A stretch of 64,000 nt of DNA from Lachnospiraceae bacterium (GTDB taxonomy: Bacteria; Bacillota; Clostridia; Lachnospirales; Lachnospiraceae): positions 104,054-168,053 of the forward strand of contig JAAWEK010000015.1 in the NCBI GenBank assembly GCA_022794265.1, read 5' to 3'. A program made the position numbers and the translations under genes. Of the stretch, positions 24,916-33,186 are shown piece after piece. The number at the start of each line of letters is the position of its first letter. Within the stretch, counting starts at the first letter, position 1. Under the pieces are notes generated by a model that was given only the letters and a program-made list of their open reading frames with translations, did not search any database and was not told where the DNA came from.

Positions 24916-26841
24916 ATGCGTATGAATAAAAAAATCACCCCAAGGCTTTTAGCCATATTATTAACAATAGCACTTATTTTTTCTATGACCGGCTGCGAAA
25001 AAACAACGGTTTCCGAAAACAATACCGACACTGTCACTACAGAAAAAAACAACCAATCAGAATCTAAAGAACAGGAAACTTCTAAATCAGATAAAGAAAC
25101 TTCAAAGGCAAGTGATGAGCAGGAAACTTCTAAATCGGATAAAGAGCCTTCAAAGGCAAAGGAGGAGCAGGAAAATTTCGCCGACTTTACAGACAGGATA
25201 TTCGCTTCCGAAGTCGCCCTGAATATTCTGAATCTTCACTGTACACTGGCTCATCCGGAAAATTACGGAATCAAGGATTATGATATTACTTTAGGCGGAT
25301 TTACTGCCGAAGATGAAGCCGAATCCTATGAGTTATTGGATAAGTACATAAATGAATTAGAAGATTTTGATTATAATCTGTTAACTTCCGAACAGAAATT
25401 AACATATGATATTTTCAAAACCTATGCCAATGATTCAAAAAAATATAAAGGATACCGCCTGTATAATGACCATATGTCACCTTTAAACGGTATGCAGTCC
25501 TACATTCCCACAATATTGGCGGAATACGTATTTTATGATGAACAGGACGTAAAAGATTATCTGGAAATATTAAAAACATTCCCGGCCTTCTTTGAAAATT
25601 TAATCAGTTTTGAAAAAGAACAGTCAGAAGCAGGATTTTTTATGCCGGATTTCGAAGTTGACAAAATCGTGGACCAATGCCAGCAGTTTATTTCCAACGC
25701 GGATAACCACTATCTGATAGACAGTTTTAACCGCCGGATTGAATCCGCTGATTTTCTGGATAACAGTGCCAAAGAAACATATAAAGCTTCTAATATTGCC
25801 CAGATAAAAGAAAGCGTTATTCCCGCCTATGAATATATAATCAGTGAACTCCCGAAATTAAAGGGTACCTGTAAAAACGAAGGCGGACTGGCAAATTTTG
25901 AAAACGGTAAAGAGTTTTACGAATTACTGGTCCGGGATTATACTGGTTCCGACAAGTCCGTTCCTGAAATTAAAAAGATGATAGAAGATAAATACAACAC
26001 AGATTTTAATGAAATATTGAAAATCACGCTGAAAGACAATACCATCTTAGACAAAATGTCAGAATGTCCTGTAGATTTAAGCGACCCGGCCAAAGTCTTA
26101 AATGATTTAAGAGCAAACATTGCCACAGATTTCCCAACCGGACCGGATACTTCATTTACGGTTAATTATGTTCCGGAATCTATGGAAAAATATACAAGTC
26201 CGGCATATTACATTCTGCCGCCGATTGATAATTTAAATAATAATGCCATTTATATCAATAAATCACAGGCCAGTGATAGTATGGAAGATTTTGTTACGCT
26301 GGCACATGAAGGCTTTCCGGGACATTTGTACCAGACCACATATTTTTATTCCCAGAAACCTTCCAATATCCGAAAATTATTTTCTTTTTCTGGATATTCC
26401 GAAGGATGGGGAACATATGCAGAAATGTACAGTTACAGTCTGGCAGGAAGCGAGGATAATGTTACCAGGATTAATCAGTTAAACAAAACATATACCTTCG
26501 CCATTTACTGTCTGACGGATATTGGTATTAATTATGAAGGCTGGGACTATAATGAGACCATGAAATTCCTTTCCGAAATCGGTCTTGACAAAGAAGATTC
26601 CAATACCATCTATGAAACACTGGTAGAGGAGCCGGCATTGTATCTGGCTTATTATGTAGGTTATCTGGAATTTATGGAATTAAGAGCTGAGGCCGAAAAG
26701 GCATTGGGCGAAAATTTTTCTCTGAAAGAATTTCATACCTTCCTTTTACAGACTGGTCCGGCACAATTTGAAATCATACAGAACAGGATGAAATCCTGGA
26801 TTGATGACCAGAAAAATACCAAAGAATTAAGAAATAACTAA
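24916..26841 (+). CDS. DUF885-family zinc-peptidase-like lipoprotein
   Basis: 641 residues. The N-terminus has a lipoprotein signal peptide with lipobox SMTGC (Cys near residue 27). A Ser/Lys/Glu linker follows with two imperfect ETSKSDKE-PSKA-type repeats (residues ~50-90). The body is a DUF885 domain; its hallmark LAHEGFPGHLYQ near residue 460 is a HExxxH-like metal site, and SGYSEGWGTYAE follows as the third-ligand region. DUF885 proteins are related to M32-like peptidases but most are uncharacterised. It is probably anchored outside the cell. The ribosome-binding site AAGGAGC is 17 bases from the ATG, unusually far; no better start is seen. It is convergent with rsmI. Confidence 0.85.
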   Translation: MRMNKKITPRLLAILLTIALIFSMTGCEKTTVSENNTDTVTTEKNNQSESKEQETSKSDKETSKASDEQETSKSDKEPSKAKEEQENFADFTDRIFASEVALNILNLHCTLAHPENYGIKDYDITLGGFTAEDEAESYELLDKYINELEDFDYNLLTSEQKLTYDIFKTYANDSKKYKGYRLYNDHMSPLNGMQSYIPTILAEYVFYDEQDVKDYLEILKTFPAFFENLISFEKEQSEAGFFMPDFEVDKIVDQCQQFISNADNHYLIDSFNRRIESADFLDNSAKETYKASNIAQIKESVIPAYEYIISELPKLKGTCKNEGGLANFENGKEFYELLVRDYTGSDKSVPEIKKMIEDKYNTDFNEILKITLKDNTILDKMSECPVDLSDPAKVLNDLRANIATDFPTGPDTSFTVNYVPESMEKYTSPAYYILPPIDNLNNNAIYINKSQASDSMEDFVTLAHEGFPGHLYQTTYFYSQKPSNIRKLFSFSGYSEGWGTYAEMYSYSLAGSEDNVTRINQLNKTYTFAIYCLTDIGINYEGWDYNETMKFLSEIGLDKEDSNTIYETLVEEPALYLAYYVGYLEFMELRAEAEKALGENFSLKEFHTFLLQTGPAQFEIIQNRMKSWIDDQKNTKELRNN

Positions 26842-26894
26842 ACAGATTATATTTTAGACATTTAACTGTAGTATAACCCAAATATTTTTTTAAA

Positions 26895-26938
26895 TATATA
26901 TGCTCCTGCCGGTCATGGTTCCGGAAGGAGCATATATA
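26895..26938. terminator. Bidirectional terminator hairpin
   Basis: 18-base arms with one mismatch (26895-26912 and 26921-26938) and an eight-base loop, between the convergent DUF885 and rsmI genes. T-rich flanks on both sides. Confidence 0.65.
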
Positions 26939-26983
26939 TACAGGAAATATGAAAAATATCTGTTTTATTTTATAAACACCTCT

Positions 26984-27826
26984 TTACCGTTCCAAATCCG
27001 CCTGATACACATCTCTTTTGCTGATACCTCTGTCTTTTGCCACTTGTTTCATGGCTTCCTTTTTATTCATTCCTTTGTTTACATAAAAATCCAAATGTTC
27101 CGCAATGGTAAATTCCAGCCAACTTTCCTGTTCTTCTTTCACTTTTTCTTCAAAACTTTTCCCCTCAATAACCAATACAAATTCCCCTTTCGGTTCATTC
27201 TGACGATAATATTCAATCCTGTCATCTATAAACGACTGTTTTGCTTCTTCGTATTTCTTCGTCAGTTCCCGGCAGACGGTTATCCTGCGATTTCCAATCT
27301 GTTCTCTGAGTTCCTCCAGTGTTCGTAGCAGATGATGAGGCGCCTCATATAGTATAATGGTTCTTGTCTCTTCCGCCAGTTCTGCCAATACCATTGACCG
27401 CTCTTTCTTATCAGCCGGTAGAAACGCTTCAAAAGCAAATCTTCTGGTAGGCATACCGGACATGGTCAGTGCCGTTATACAGGCCGCCGGCCCCGGAAGA
27501 GAAGAAACTTCAATTCCCGCTTCATAACATTGCCGTACCAGCTCTTCTCCCGGATCGGATATTCCAGGTGTGCCTGCATCGGTGATTAATGCAATATTTT
27601 TTCCCTGCTGCAACAAAGAGACCAGATATTTAGCCTTCTCCACTTTGTTATATTCGTGATAACTTGTCATCGGCGTTTTTATCTCAAAATGATTCAACAG
27701 TTTAATACTGTGCCTCGTATCTTCCGCTCCGATTAAATCCACTTCTTTTAACGTTCGCAGTACCCGAAATGTAATATCTTCCAAATTTCCAATGGGAGTA
27801 GCACATAAATATAATTTTCCGCTCAT
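26984..27826 (-). CDS. rsmI: 16S rRNA 2'-O-methyltransferase RsmI
   Basis: 280 residues. Methylates the 2'-OH of C1402 in 16S rRNA. The N-terminus LYLCATPIGNLEDITFR, then GAEDTRHS, the SAM-binding ITDAGTPGISDPG and SLPGPAA, and the catalytic-core ILYEAPHHLLRTL are all characteristic of the tetrapyrrole-methylase fold of this family. The C-terminus contains the short helical extension (MNKKEAMKQVAKDRGISKRDVYQ). The start is ATG 27826. It lies 56 bases downstream of the TrmN6-like gene, as in the Bacillus yabB-yabC neighbourhood. Confidence 0.97.
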   Translation of the reverse strand: MSGKLYLCATPIGNLEDITFRVLRTLKEVDLIGAEDTRHSIKLLNHFEIKTPMTSYHEYNKVEKAKYLVSLLQQGKNIALITDAGTPGISDPGEELVRQCYEAGIEVSSLPGPAACITALTMSGMPTRRFAFEAFLPADKKERSMVLAELAEETRTIILYEAPHHLLRTLEELREQIGNRRITVCRELTKKYEEAKQSFIDDRIEYYRQNEPKGEFVLVIEGKSFEEKVKEEQESWLEFTIAEHLDFYVNKGMNKKEAMKQVAKDRGISKRDVYQADLER

Positions 27827-27882
27827 TTTAACTCCATTCTACCATTCTTTTCACGGTTTCCCAATCTGCCATCATGTCGTCT

Positions 27883-28620
27883 TTAATATCCGTATATATC
27901 ATATATTTCATCGGAATACTTTCCCGATTCCTGATATACCACCAGCGGTGCTTCCACTTTCATCATACTTTTTCCACCCCGCACGGATTCCAGCAATACC
28001 ATATTCGCTTCTTTATTTATAAACGGATAAACCAGTTTCAGACGCTTCGGCTCCAGTTTAAATGATTTCAGGGTACAGATAATCTCTGCTAACCGGTGGG
28101 GTCTGTGAACCATATAAAATCTTCCGCCGGGTTTTAATAGTAATGCAGCCTCCCGTACCACATCCTCCAATGTACATAAAACTTCATGTCTTGCGATTGC
28201 TTTGGGCATATCCGGGTTCTTAAGCCCGTGATTATCATTCATATAAGGCGGATTTGAAGTAACAACATCAAAAGAAGCCTTCTTAAATATCGAAGAGGCT
28301 TCCCTGATGTCTCCAGTAACAATATCTATTTTATCCTGCAAATGATTATAAGAGATACTTCTCCTTGCCATATCCGCACTTTCCGGCTGAATCTCCAGTC
28401 CTGTGAAATGCTTTCCTTTGGTTTTTGCTTCCAGAAGAATGGGTATGATACCTGTTCCGGTACCCATATCCAATACGCATTCACCCTCCTGTACATTTGA
28501 AAACCCGCTGAGAAGCACTCCGTCCATACCAAAGCAGAATTTATCCTTGTGCTGGATAATCTTATATCCATTTCGCTCCAAATCATCCAGACGTTCTCCG
28601 GGCTTTAATAAATCAGTCAT
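27883..28620 (-). CDS. tRNA1(Val) A37 N6-methyltransferase-like (YabB/TrmN6)
   Basis: SAM-dependent methyltransferase of about 245 residues. Motif I LDMGTGTGIIPI, motif II GLEIQPES, and the N6-adenine signature TSNPPYM are clear, followed by RHEVLCTLEDV and the C-terminal LVYPFINKEANMVLLE. The family (YfiC/TrmN6) methylates adenine 37 of tRNA1-Val in Escherichia coli; the exact substrate here is inferred. The start is ATG 28620, within the last codons of ricT, so they are translationally coupled. It sits in the holB-ricT-yabB-rsmI order, without yabA or yazA. Confidence 0.9.
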   Translation of the reverse strand: MTDLLKPGERLDDLERNGYKIIQHKDKFCFGMDGVLLSGFSNVQEGECVLDMGTGTGIIPILLEAKTKGKHFTGLEIQPESADMARRSISYNHLQDKIDIVTGDIREASSIFKKASFDVVTSNPPYMNDNHGLKNPDMPKAIARHEVLCTLEDVVREAALLLKPGGRFYMVHRPHRLAEIICTLKSFKLEPKRLKLVYPFINKEANMVLLESVRGGKSMMKVEAPLVVYQESGKYSDEIYDIYGY

Positions 28621-29518
28621 CAATCTTAGACTTTCCTTCCTTTTTCTCCAATAGTTCCAATGCCTTCAGTTCTTCGTCATTGATATGCAGAGATTCTTTT
28701 CTGTGTCTCCGTTTAAATTTCAAATCATCAACTCTATACTCCCGGATTTCTTTTTCATCGTTTACCTGAACGATTACTTTAACCAGTTGCCGAAGAACGC
28801 TTACGCTGGCCACTTCACCTTTCAGACCATCGGAGGTATGCACAAAATCTCCCACCATCGGCAGCCTGCTGTTAAGTTCTTCATAGGTTTCTTCCTCATT
28901 TTTCAGACAACACATGAGTCTTCCACATACCCCGGATATCTTGGTAGGATTCAGAGACAGATTCTGTTCCTTTGCCATTTTTATGGAAACCGGTATAAAC
29001 TCTGTCAGGTACGTATTACAGCATAACGGACGCCCGCAGATACTATATCCGCCCACTACTTTCGTCTCATCCCGGACACCAATCTGGCGAAGTTCAATTC
29101 TTGTTTTAAAAACAGAGGCCAAATCTTTCACCAGTTCACGAAAATCAATTCTTCCGTCTGCTGTAAAATAAAACAATAATTTATTATTATCAAAGGTATA
29201 TTCCGCATCAATCAGTTTCATATCCAGACCATGCTTCCCTATCTTCTCAAAACAGACCTCAAACGCTTTTTTTTCTTTTTCTTTATTTTCCGCTTCTATT
29301 GCATCGTCTTCTTCTGTTGCAATTCGGATTACGCTTTTCAGAGGCTGCATAATCTGTTCATCTTCCACTTCCCGGATTCCCAATACAACCAGTCCGTATT
29401 CCACGCCTCTGGCTGTTTCAACAATCACATGCTGTCCTTTTTCAATCGGTAAATCTTCCGGCGCAAAATAATATATCTTTCCTGTTTTTCTGAATCGAAC
29501 TCCTATTATTTTTGTCAT
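28613..29518 (-). CDS. ricT: RicT (YaaT) PSP1-domain iron-sulfur protein
   Basis: 301 residues with the PSP1 C-terminal domain. The family partners with RicA and RicF to hold [4Fe-4S] clusters and activates RNase Y-dependent mRNA processing in Bacillus; that role is by homology. The cysteine-rich signature is visible: GGYSICGRPLCC and SGVCGRLMCC, with YLTEF between, near residues 160-215. N-terminal GVRFRKTGKIYYF. It overlaps the downstream methyltransferase gene by eight bases and follows holB after 33 bases, matching the conserved order. Confidence 0.93.
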   Translation of the reverse strand: MTKIIGVRFRKTGKIYYFAPEDLPIEKGQHVIVETARGVEYGLVVLGIREVEDEQIMQPLKSVIRIATEEDDAIEAENKEKEKKAFEVCFEKIGKHGLDMKLIDAEYTFDNNKLLFYFTADGRIDFRELVKDLASVFKTRIELRQIGVRDETKVVGGYSICGRPLCCNTYLTEFIPVSIKMAKEQNLSLNPTKISGVCGRLMCCLKNEEETYEELNSRLPMVGDFVHTSDGLKGEVASVSVLRQLVKVIVQVNDEKEIREYRVDDLKFKRRHRKESLHINDEELKALELLEKKEGKSKIDD

Positions 29519-29551
29519 TTTCTATTTAATCTCCGTTTCTGCTCTATTCTG

Positions 29552-30544
29552 CTAAATATTATCCCTAATAGTCATAAACACCAACTCTATGGCAATATCA
29601 AAATTAACATTTGATTTTAATCTTACCTTTGCCTTATCCAGCGCTTTTAAGATTTCTTCAATACCGTTATAGGAGGAATTTGCCGCATGCTGTTTTATGG
29701 TTTTCAGCTCATTTTTGAAAATCAGCTCATTTACATTCATGGAGGCCTTATATAACAATACATCCCGAAACCACAAAATCATTAAATCAATATAGTCATT
29801 AAATGTATATTTATAATCTGCCGCCCGCTTTACCGCAGCAACAACCTCATATGCCTGCATATCTTTAATATAACGCATAAGCTGGGTTACTTCCTCCAGC
29901 ATTTCCGAAAACTCAGCAGAAGATACAAGACTTATGGCTTTTCCAAGATTTCCTCCAGCAAAGGATGAGGCAATGTCCGCCTGGTAATCCACCACTTTTT
30001 CTCTTTTCATCAAATATTGTTTTACTGTCTCTTTATTTAAAGGCTGCATATTAAGTGTTACACATCTGGATAAAACCGTCTGCAGCATCATATCCACATT
30101 GGTGGTCAGCAGCAGAATCACTGCGTATTCCGGCGGCTCTTCTATGGTTTTCAGCATTGCATTCTGCGCCTGTACATTCATAAGCTGCGCATCTTCAACA
30201 ATATATACTTTATAGTTATAACTGTAGGGTTTCAAGTCTATGTCGTTGACCAGCTGATTTCTGATTTCATCCACCGATATCAGATTCGGCTTTTCATGTT
30301 TTACATAAATTATATCCGGATTATTATCTGTCAACGCCTGTATGCAGGAATGACACTTCTGGCAAGGCTCCTGACTGGATTCTTCACATAAGAGTGTCAT
30401 TGCAAAAGCTTTCGCCAGTGTCATTTTACCCATACCTTTTTCGCCGTTTATAATATAGGCATGGGATATTTTATCTTTTTCCAATGCTTTGCTGAAATGC
30501 TCCAAAATGTTTTCATTTCCCAGTATATCTTTAAATCCTGCCAT
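29552..30544 (-). CDS. holB: DNA polymerase III delta' subunit
   Basis: Clamp-loader subunit of about 330 residues from ATG 30544 (AGAGAG upstream; GTG 30553 is also open). Contains a P-loop (GEKGMGKMTLA), a zinc-binding CQKCHSC cluster at ~60-70, YIVEDAQLMN and AQNAMLKTIEEPP, and an LLLTTNVDMMLQTVLSRC sensor-1/SRC motif. Delta' opens and loads the sliding clamp. It is placed between yaaR-like and ricT as in Bacillus. The length and the SRC motif make confusion with DnaX unlikely. Confidence 0.95.
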   Translation of the reverse strand: MAGFKDILGNENILEHFSKALEKDKISHAYIINGEKGMGKMTLAKAFAMTLLCEESSQEPCQKCHSCIQALTDNNPDIIYVKHEKPNLISVDEIRNQLVNDIDLKPYSYNYKVYIVEDAQLMNVQAQNAMLKTIEEPPEYAVILLLTTNVDMMLQTVLSRCVTLNMQPLNKETVKQYLMKREKVVDYQADIASSFAGGNLGKAISLVSSAEFSEMLEEVTQLMRYIKDMQAYEVVAAVKRAADYKYTFNDYIDLMILWFRDVLLYKASMNVNELIFKNELKTIKQHAANSSYNGIEEILKALDKAKVRLKSNVNFDIAIELVFMTIRDNI

Positions 30545-30578
30545 AGGCTTCACTCTCTTTCGATAGTATTTTCCAATC

Positions 30579-31019
30579 TTATGTAATTATATCCAACAAT
30601 AAACCTCTGATTTCCCCTACCAGATTCAGTATAGAAATATTATCCTTCTCATCTTTAATCAGTTCAGCCGCCAGATCATCCAGATTTTTATCTATCAGAC
30701 GAATGATTCCGTATACCCGGTGTCTTCCCCGTCTGTCCAGAAAATTTTCCCTGGAAAACTCATGTGAGCGGTATACAATTTCATTTATAAACTCTTTTAT
30801 CAGCTGCCGGTATCTTTTCATATCCCGCACATCTGTCTTTTTAGATATCTTCTTTCCCTGCTCCGATATCTCATTCATCAATGCATTTATTTTTTCCTGA
30901 AGTCCTGCATCATCAATATGGCTTGCCAGAACAAATTTAAATGCTCCGTCCGCTTCTGTCGTCTGTCTGACCGTCTCGGCCGGCGCAGTCTGTGTAAGTT
31001 CATTAATTCGCATCTCCAT
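30579..31019 (-). CDS. YaaR-like protein (DUF327)
   Basis: About 146 residues from ATG 31019 (AAGGCGG nine bases upstream). A helical, charged protein: FKFVLASHIDDAGLQEKINALM, EQGKKISKKTDVRDMKRYRQLIKEFINE, and RHRVYGIIRLIDKNLDDLA are the recognised segments of the YaaR family. Function is unknown; the gene is regularly found directly upstream of holB in Firmicutes. Likely first gene of the yaaR-holB-ricT-trmN6-rsmI operon. Confidence 0.85.
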   Translation of the reverse strand: MEMRINELTQTAPAETVRQTTEADGAFKFVLASHIDDAGLQEKINALMNEISEQGKKISKKTDVRDMKRYRQLIKEFINEIVYRSHEFSRENFLDRRGRHRVYGIIRLIDKNLDDLAAELIKDEKDNISILNLVGEIRGLLLDIIT

Positions 31020-31115
31020 GAATTTCACCGCCTTCGAACCTGATTCATTATTTTATAGTATATCATATTTTCTTAAACTGGTAAATGAAATCCATATATT
31101 ATCATTCATATCTCT

Positions 31116-31150
31116 AAAAAAAGCGGTACAGTTCATACTGTACCGCTTTT
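31116..31150 (-). terminator. Rho-independent terminator
   Basis: 14-base perfect stem AAAAGCGGTACAGT (31119-31132 with 31137-31150), four-base loop, followed on the minus strand by seven T. It ends the transcript of the small membrane protein gene at 31174. Confidence 0.9.
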
Positions 31151-31173
31151 AAAATCAAATCTCTTATATGTAC

Positions 31174-31641
31174 TTATTCTGACATTGCGTTTGAATTTCC
31201 TGCTTTTTTTGCCAAAACAATTTTAGCAACAGCTGCGCCCACAAGAATAATGGTTCCGATAATCATTAACCAGAAACCAGGACCACGGCTGACCATCTCT
31301 TTATACGCTGAAGGTAATTTACTCACTTCTTCTGAGTAATCCTGAACTTCAAAAAGCGTAAATCCTGCAACAATAAATGCCATAACAGAATATCCCTTTT
31401 CCAGATTAATAAAAGCAAATATCAGGCAAATTAATACAACCACAATGAAATACTTACCATCACCGGCACTCCAAAGAGATGTACTTACAGAAAAACCATT
31501 TGCTGATACAGACAGATAATTCAGGAAACATGAAATGATTATAATTAATCCTCCCAGCGCCATAACTGCAAATAAACCAAACTTTTTAATATTCTGGTTC
31601 ATGTCACCACTTAAGCCTAAGTTTTTTAAATTTTCATCCAT
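31174..31641 (-). CDS. Small membrane protein, four TM segments
   Basis: 155 residues from ATG 31641 with AGGAGG eight bases upstream; the frame opens at 31665 but that covers this site. Segments at about residues 20-40 (FGLFAVMALGGLIIIISCF), 60-76, 83-99 and 127-147 (GFWLMIIGTIILVGAAVAKI) are hydrophobic. Basic C-terminus. No known motif; I do not recognise the family. It is monocistronic, with promoter TTGACA/TATACT at 31677-31706 and a strong terminator. Confidence 0.7.
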   Translation of the reverse strand: MDENLKNLGLSGDMNQNIKKFGLFAVMALGGLIIIISCFLNYLSVSANGFSVSTSLWSAGDGKYFIVVVLICLIFAFINLEKGYSVMAFIVAGFTLFEVQDYSEEVSKLPSAYKEMVSRGPGFWLMIIGTIILVGAAVAKIVLAKKAGNSNAMSE

Positions 31642-31676
31642 TTTTCTTTTTCCTCCTAAATGCATTTAATGCACTT

Positions 31677-31706
31677 AGTATAGGCTCTAATAGGGTGTTT
31701 TGTCAA
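31677..31706 (-). promoter_or_regulatory. Promoter of the small membrane protein
   Basis: Minus-strand TTGACA (31701-31706), 18-base spacer, TATACT (31677-31682). Confidence 0.7.
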
Positions 31707-31745
31707 TAATAGTTAATATATATTTACAGTTTATTAATATTTTTT

Positions 31746-32219
31746 TTACAAAATTTTTAATTTTATATATTGTTTTATATCAAAAAGTGTCCTTGGCATA
31801 CCTAAATCATTATATAACTCTTTGCAAAATCTAATTTCTCCATTTTTATTTTGAATAAAAGAATACCTCATTGGATCCGGAAATCCATATTCTGCTATAT
31901 CCGAAAGATAGAGTGTGCTATTTTCATATTTCACGATATCCGTATGATTATATTCTGTACCGACTGAATGACTTCTGAAAAAATTGTCAGATTATCATTC
32001 TGCCAAATATCAGATTGCAGGATTTCCTTCATATTCGGCCGGATTGTCAGGGAACCGATTGCTTGTACATAATTAACTGCAATATTTCCCTCAGAGAGTT
32101 GTAATTTTATGTCAGATTGATTGTCGAAATATTGATACAACGTGAGCGCTAATCCAAGACAAAAAATTATAGTTATAACAATTGCTGCAAAAATGATTTT
32201 TTTATTTAATTATTTTCAT
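31746..32219 (-). pseudogene. Frameshifted gene for a small membrane-anchored protein
   Basis: Three reading-frame fragments on the minus strand join into one plausible protein. ATG 32217-32219 with GGGGGAAT upstream opens MKIIK and stops at TAA after five codons. The next frame encodes a hydrophobic helix (IIFAAIVITIIFCLGLALTL) joined to a stretch ending near 31931. A third frame resumes at about 31985 within a run of six T and continues through RSHSVGTEYNHTD to the stop at 31746. Two single-base frameshifts would restore one ~155-residue protein with one N-terminal membrane segment. Both lesions lie at homopolymer runs, so sequencing error is an alternative to pseudogenisation. Family unknown. 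Confidence 0.6.
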
Positions 32220-32234
32220 TGTAAATTCCCCCTA

Positions 32235-33002
32235 TTATTGACCCTTTTTATCCATATATCTCAAAACATATTCCAAAACCCAATCCGAATATACCCTCTC
32301 TTCGTCTGCCCTCACTATCTTCTTTCTTTCCCCTGATAAAATCCTTAACTTTGGTGGTACAATTCCAATATCGGCTATATGTAGCATTGAAATATCAAAT
32401 TCACTATCCCCTGCCGCAATTACAAATTCCGCCTTCATTCGCTTCCTTAACCGCTGTACCGCCATCCCTTTGCTCATCTTCTTCGGAACCACATAAACCT
32501 TTATACCATTACAAAACACATCCACCAGAGATAGATTTAATATTCCTTTCAGCCCATCCATGGTCCGTTCGGGTTTATCACTTTTTGTAAAAACAAATAA
32601 ATCCCTAATATTTCTCACTTCAAAACACCTGTATTCATCTGTTTTCAGATATATTTCTGATTTTTCCAGTTCTCTTCTGCAATCCTTCACAAGATTTACG
32701 GATTCCTCATACCATTTGATGTCTTCCCGGCCGTCAGCTAAAAGTACGCCTCCGTTGCAAACCAATGCCAAATGAGGGACGCCGATTCCCAAATCAATTC
32801 GATTATATTGTTCCTGTGTGCGGGTAGTAGTTGGTACAAAGATAACTTTATCCTTTACTGCTTTCAGCAAATCATAAGATTTCTTTGACATAAAGGAGAC
32901 TTCCCGGTTCTGATATATCTCAACACATTCTTTCTCAGAACCAATGTCGTGTTTATATGAATATATTAATGTATTGTCCAAATCCGAATGAAATACGACC
33001 AT
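32235..33002 (-). CDS. HAD-superfamily phosphatase of the Ter neighbourhood
   Basis: HAD phosphohydrolase of 255 residues from ATG 33002. Motif I SDLDNTL near the N-terminus, motif II PTTTRTQEQY, and motif IV AGDSEFDISML are clear; the cap is of the Cof/sucrose-phosphatase type (C2B). The frame is open to 33137 but that start falls in the terminator loop of the upstream ATPase gene, and residues before the HAD motif would be atypical. HAD enzymes are a component of the biosynthetic module reported with TerD/TelA systems, beside phosphoribosyltransferases and a CitE-like lyase, both present in this window. It probably dephosphorylates a sugar- or nucleotide-like intermediate; substrate unknown. 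Confidence 0.85.
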   Translation of the reverse strand: MVVFHSDLDNTLIYSYKHDIGSEKECVEIYQNREVSFMSKKSYDLLKAVKDKVIFVPTTTRTQEQYNRIDLGIGVPHLALVCNGGVLLADGREDIKWYEESVNLVKDCRRELEKSEIYLKTDEYRCFEVRNIRDLFVFTKSDKPERTMDGLKGILNLSLVDVFCNGIKVYVVPKKMSKGMAVQRLRKRMKAEFVIAAGDSEFDISMLHIADIGIVPPKLRILSGERKKIVRADEERVYSDWVLEYVLRYMDKKGQ

Positions 33003-33104
33003 GTCTATGTTCCCTGTGAATTTCCTTTCTTGCGGGTTTCTCAACTGCCTGCTAATTTTTGCTTCTGCTGTTTTACACCAAAGCATTTTTAAACACTCTC
33101 TAAA

Positions 33105-33151
33105 ATACGCCGAAAGATATCCGTCTAATGACTTCATACCTTTCGGCGTAT
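33105..33151 (-). terminator. Terminator after the P-type ATPase gene
   Basis: 16-base arms with one mismatch (33105-33120 and 33136-33151), 15-base loop, followed on the minus strand by TTTT. It ends the ATPase gene (stop at 33187). Confidence 0.65.
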
Positions 33152-33186
33152 CTATTATTTCTTTACAGAAAACTAAATCCTATGAT

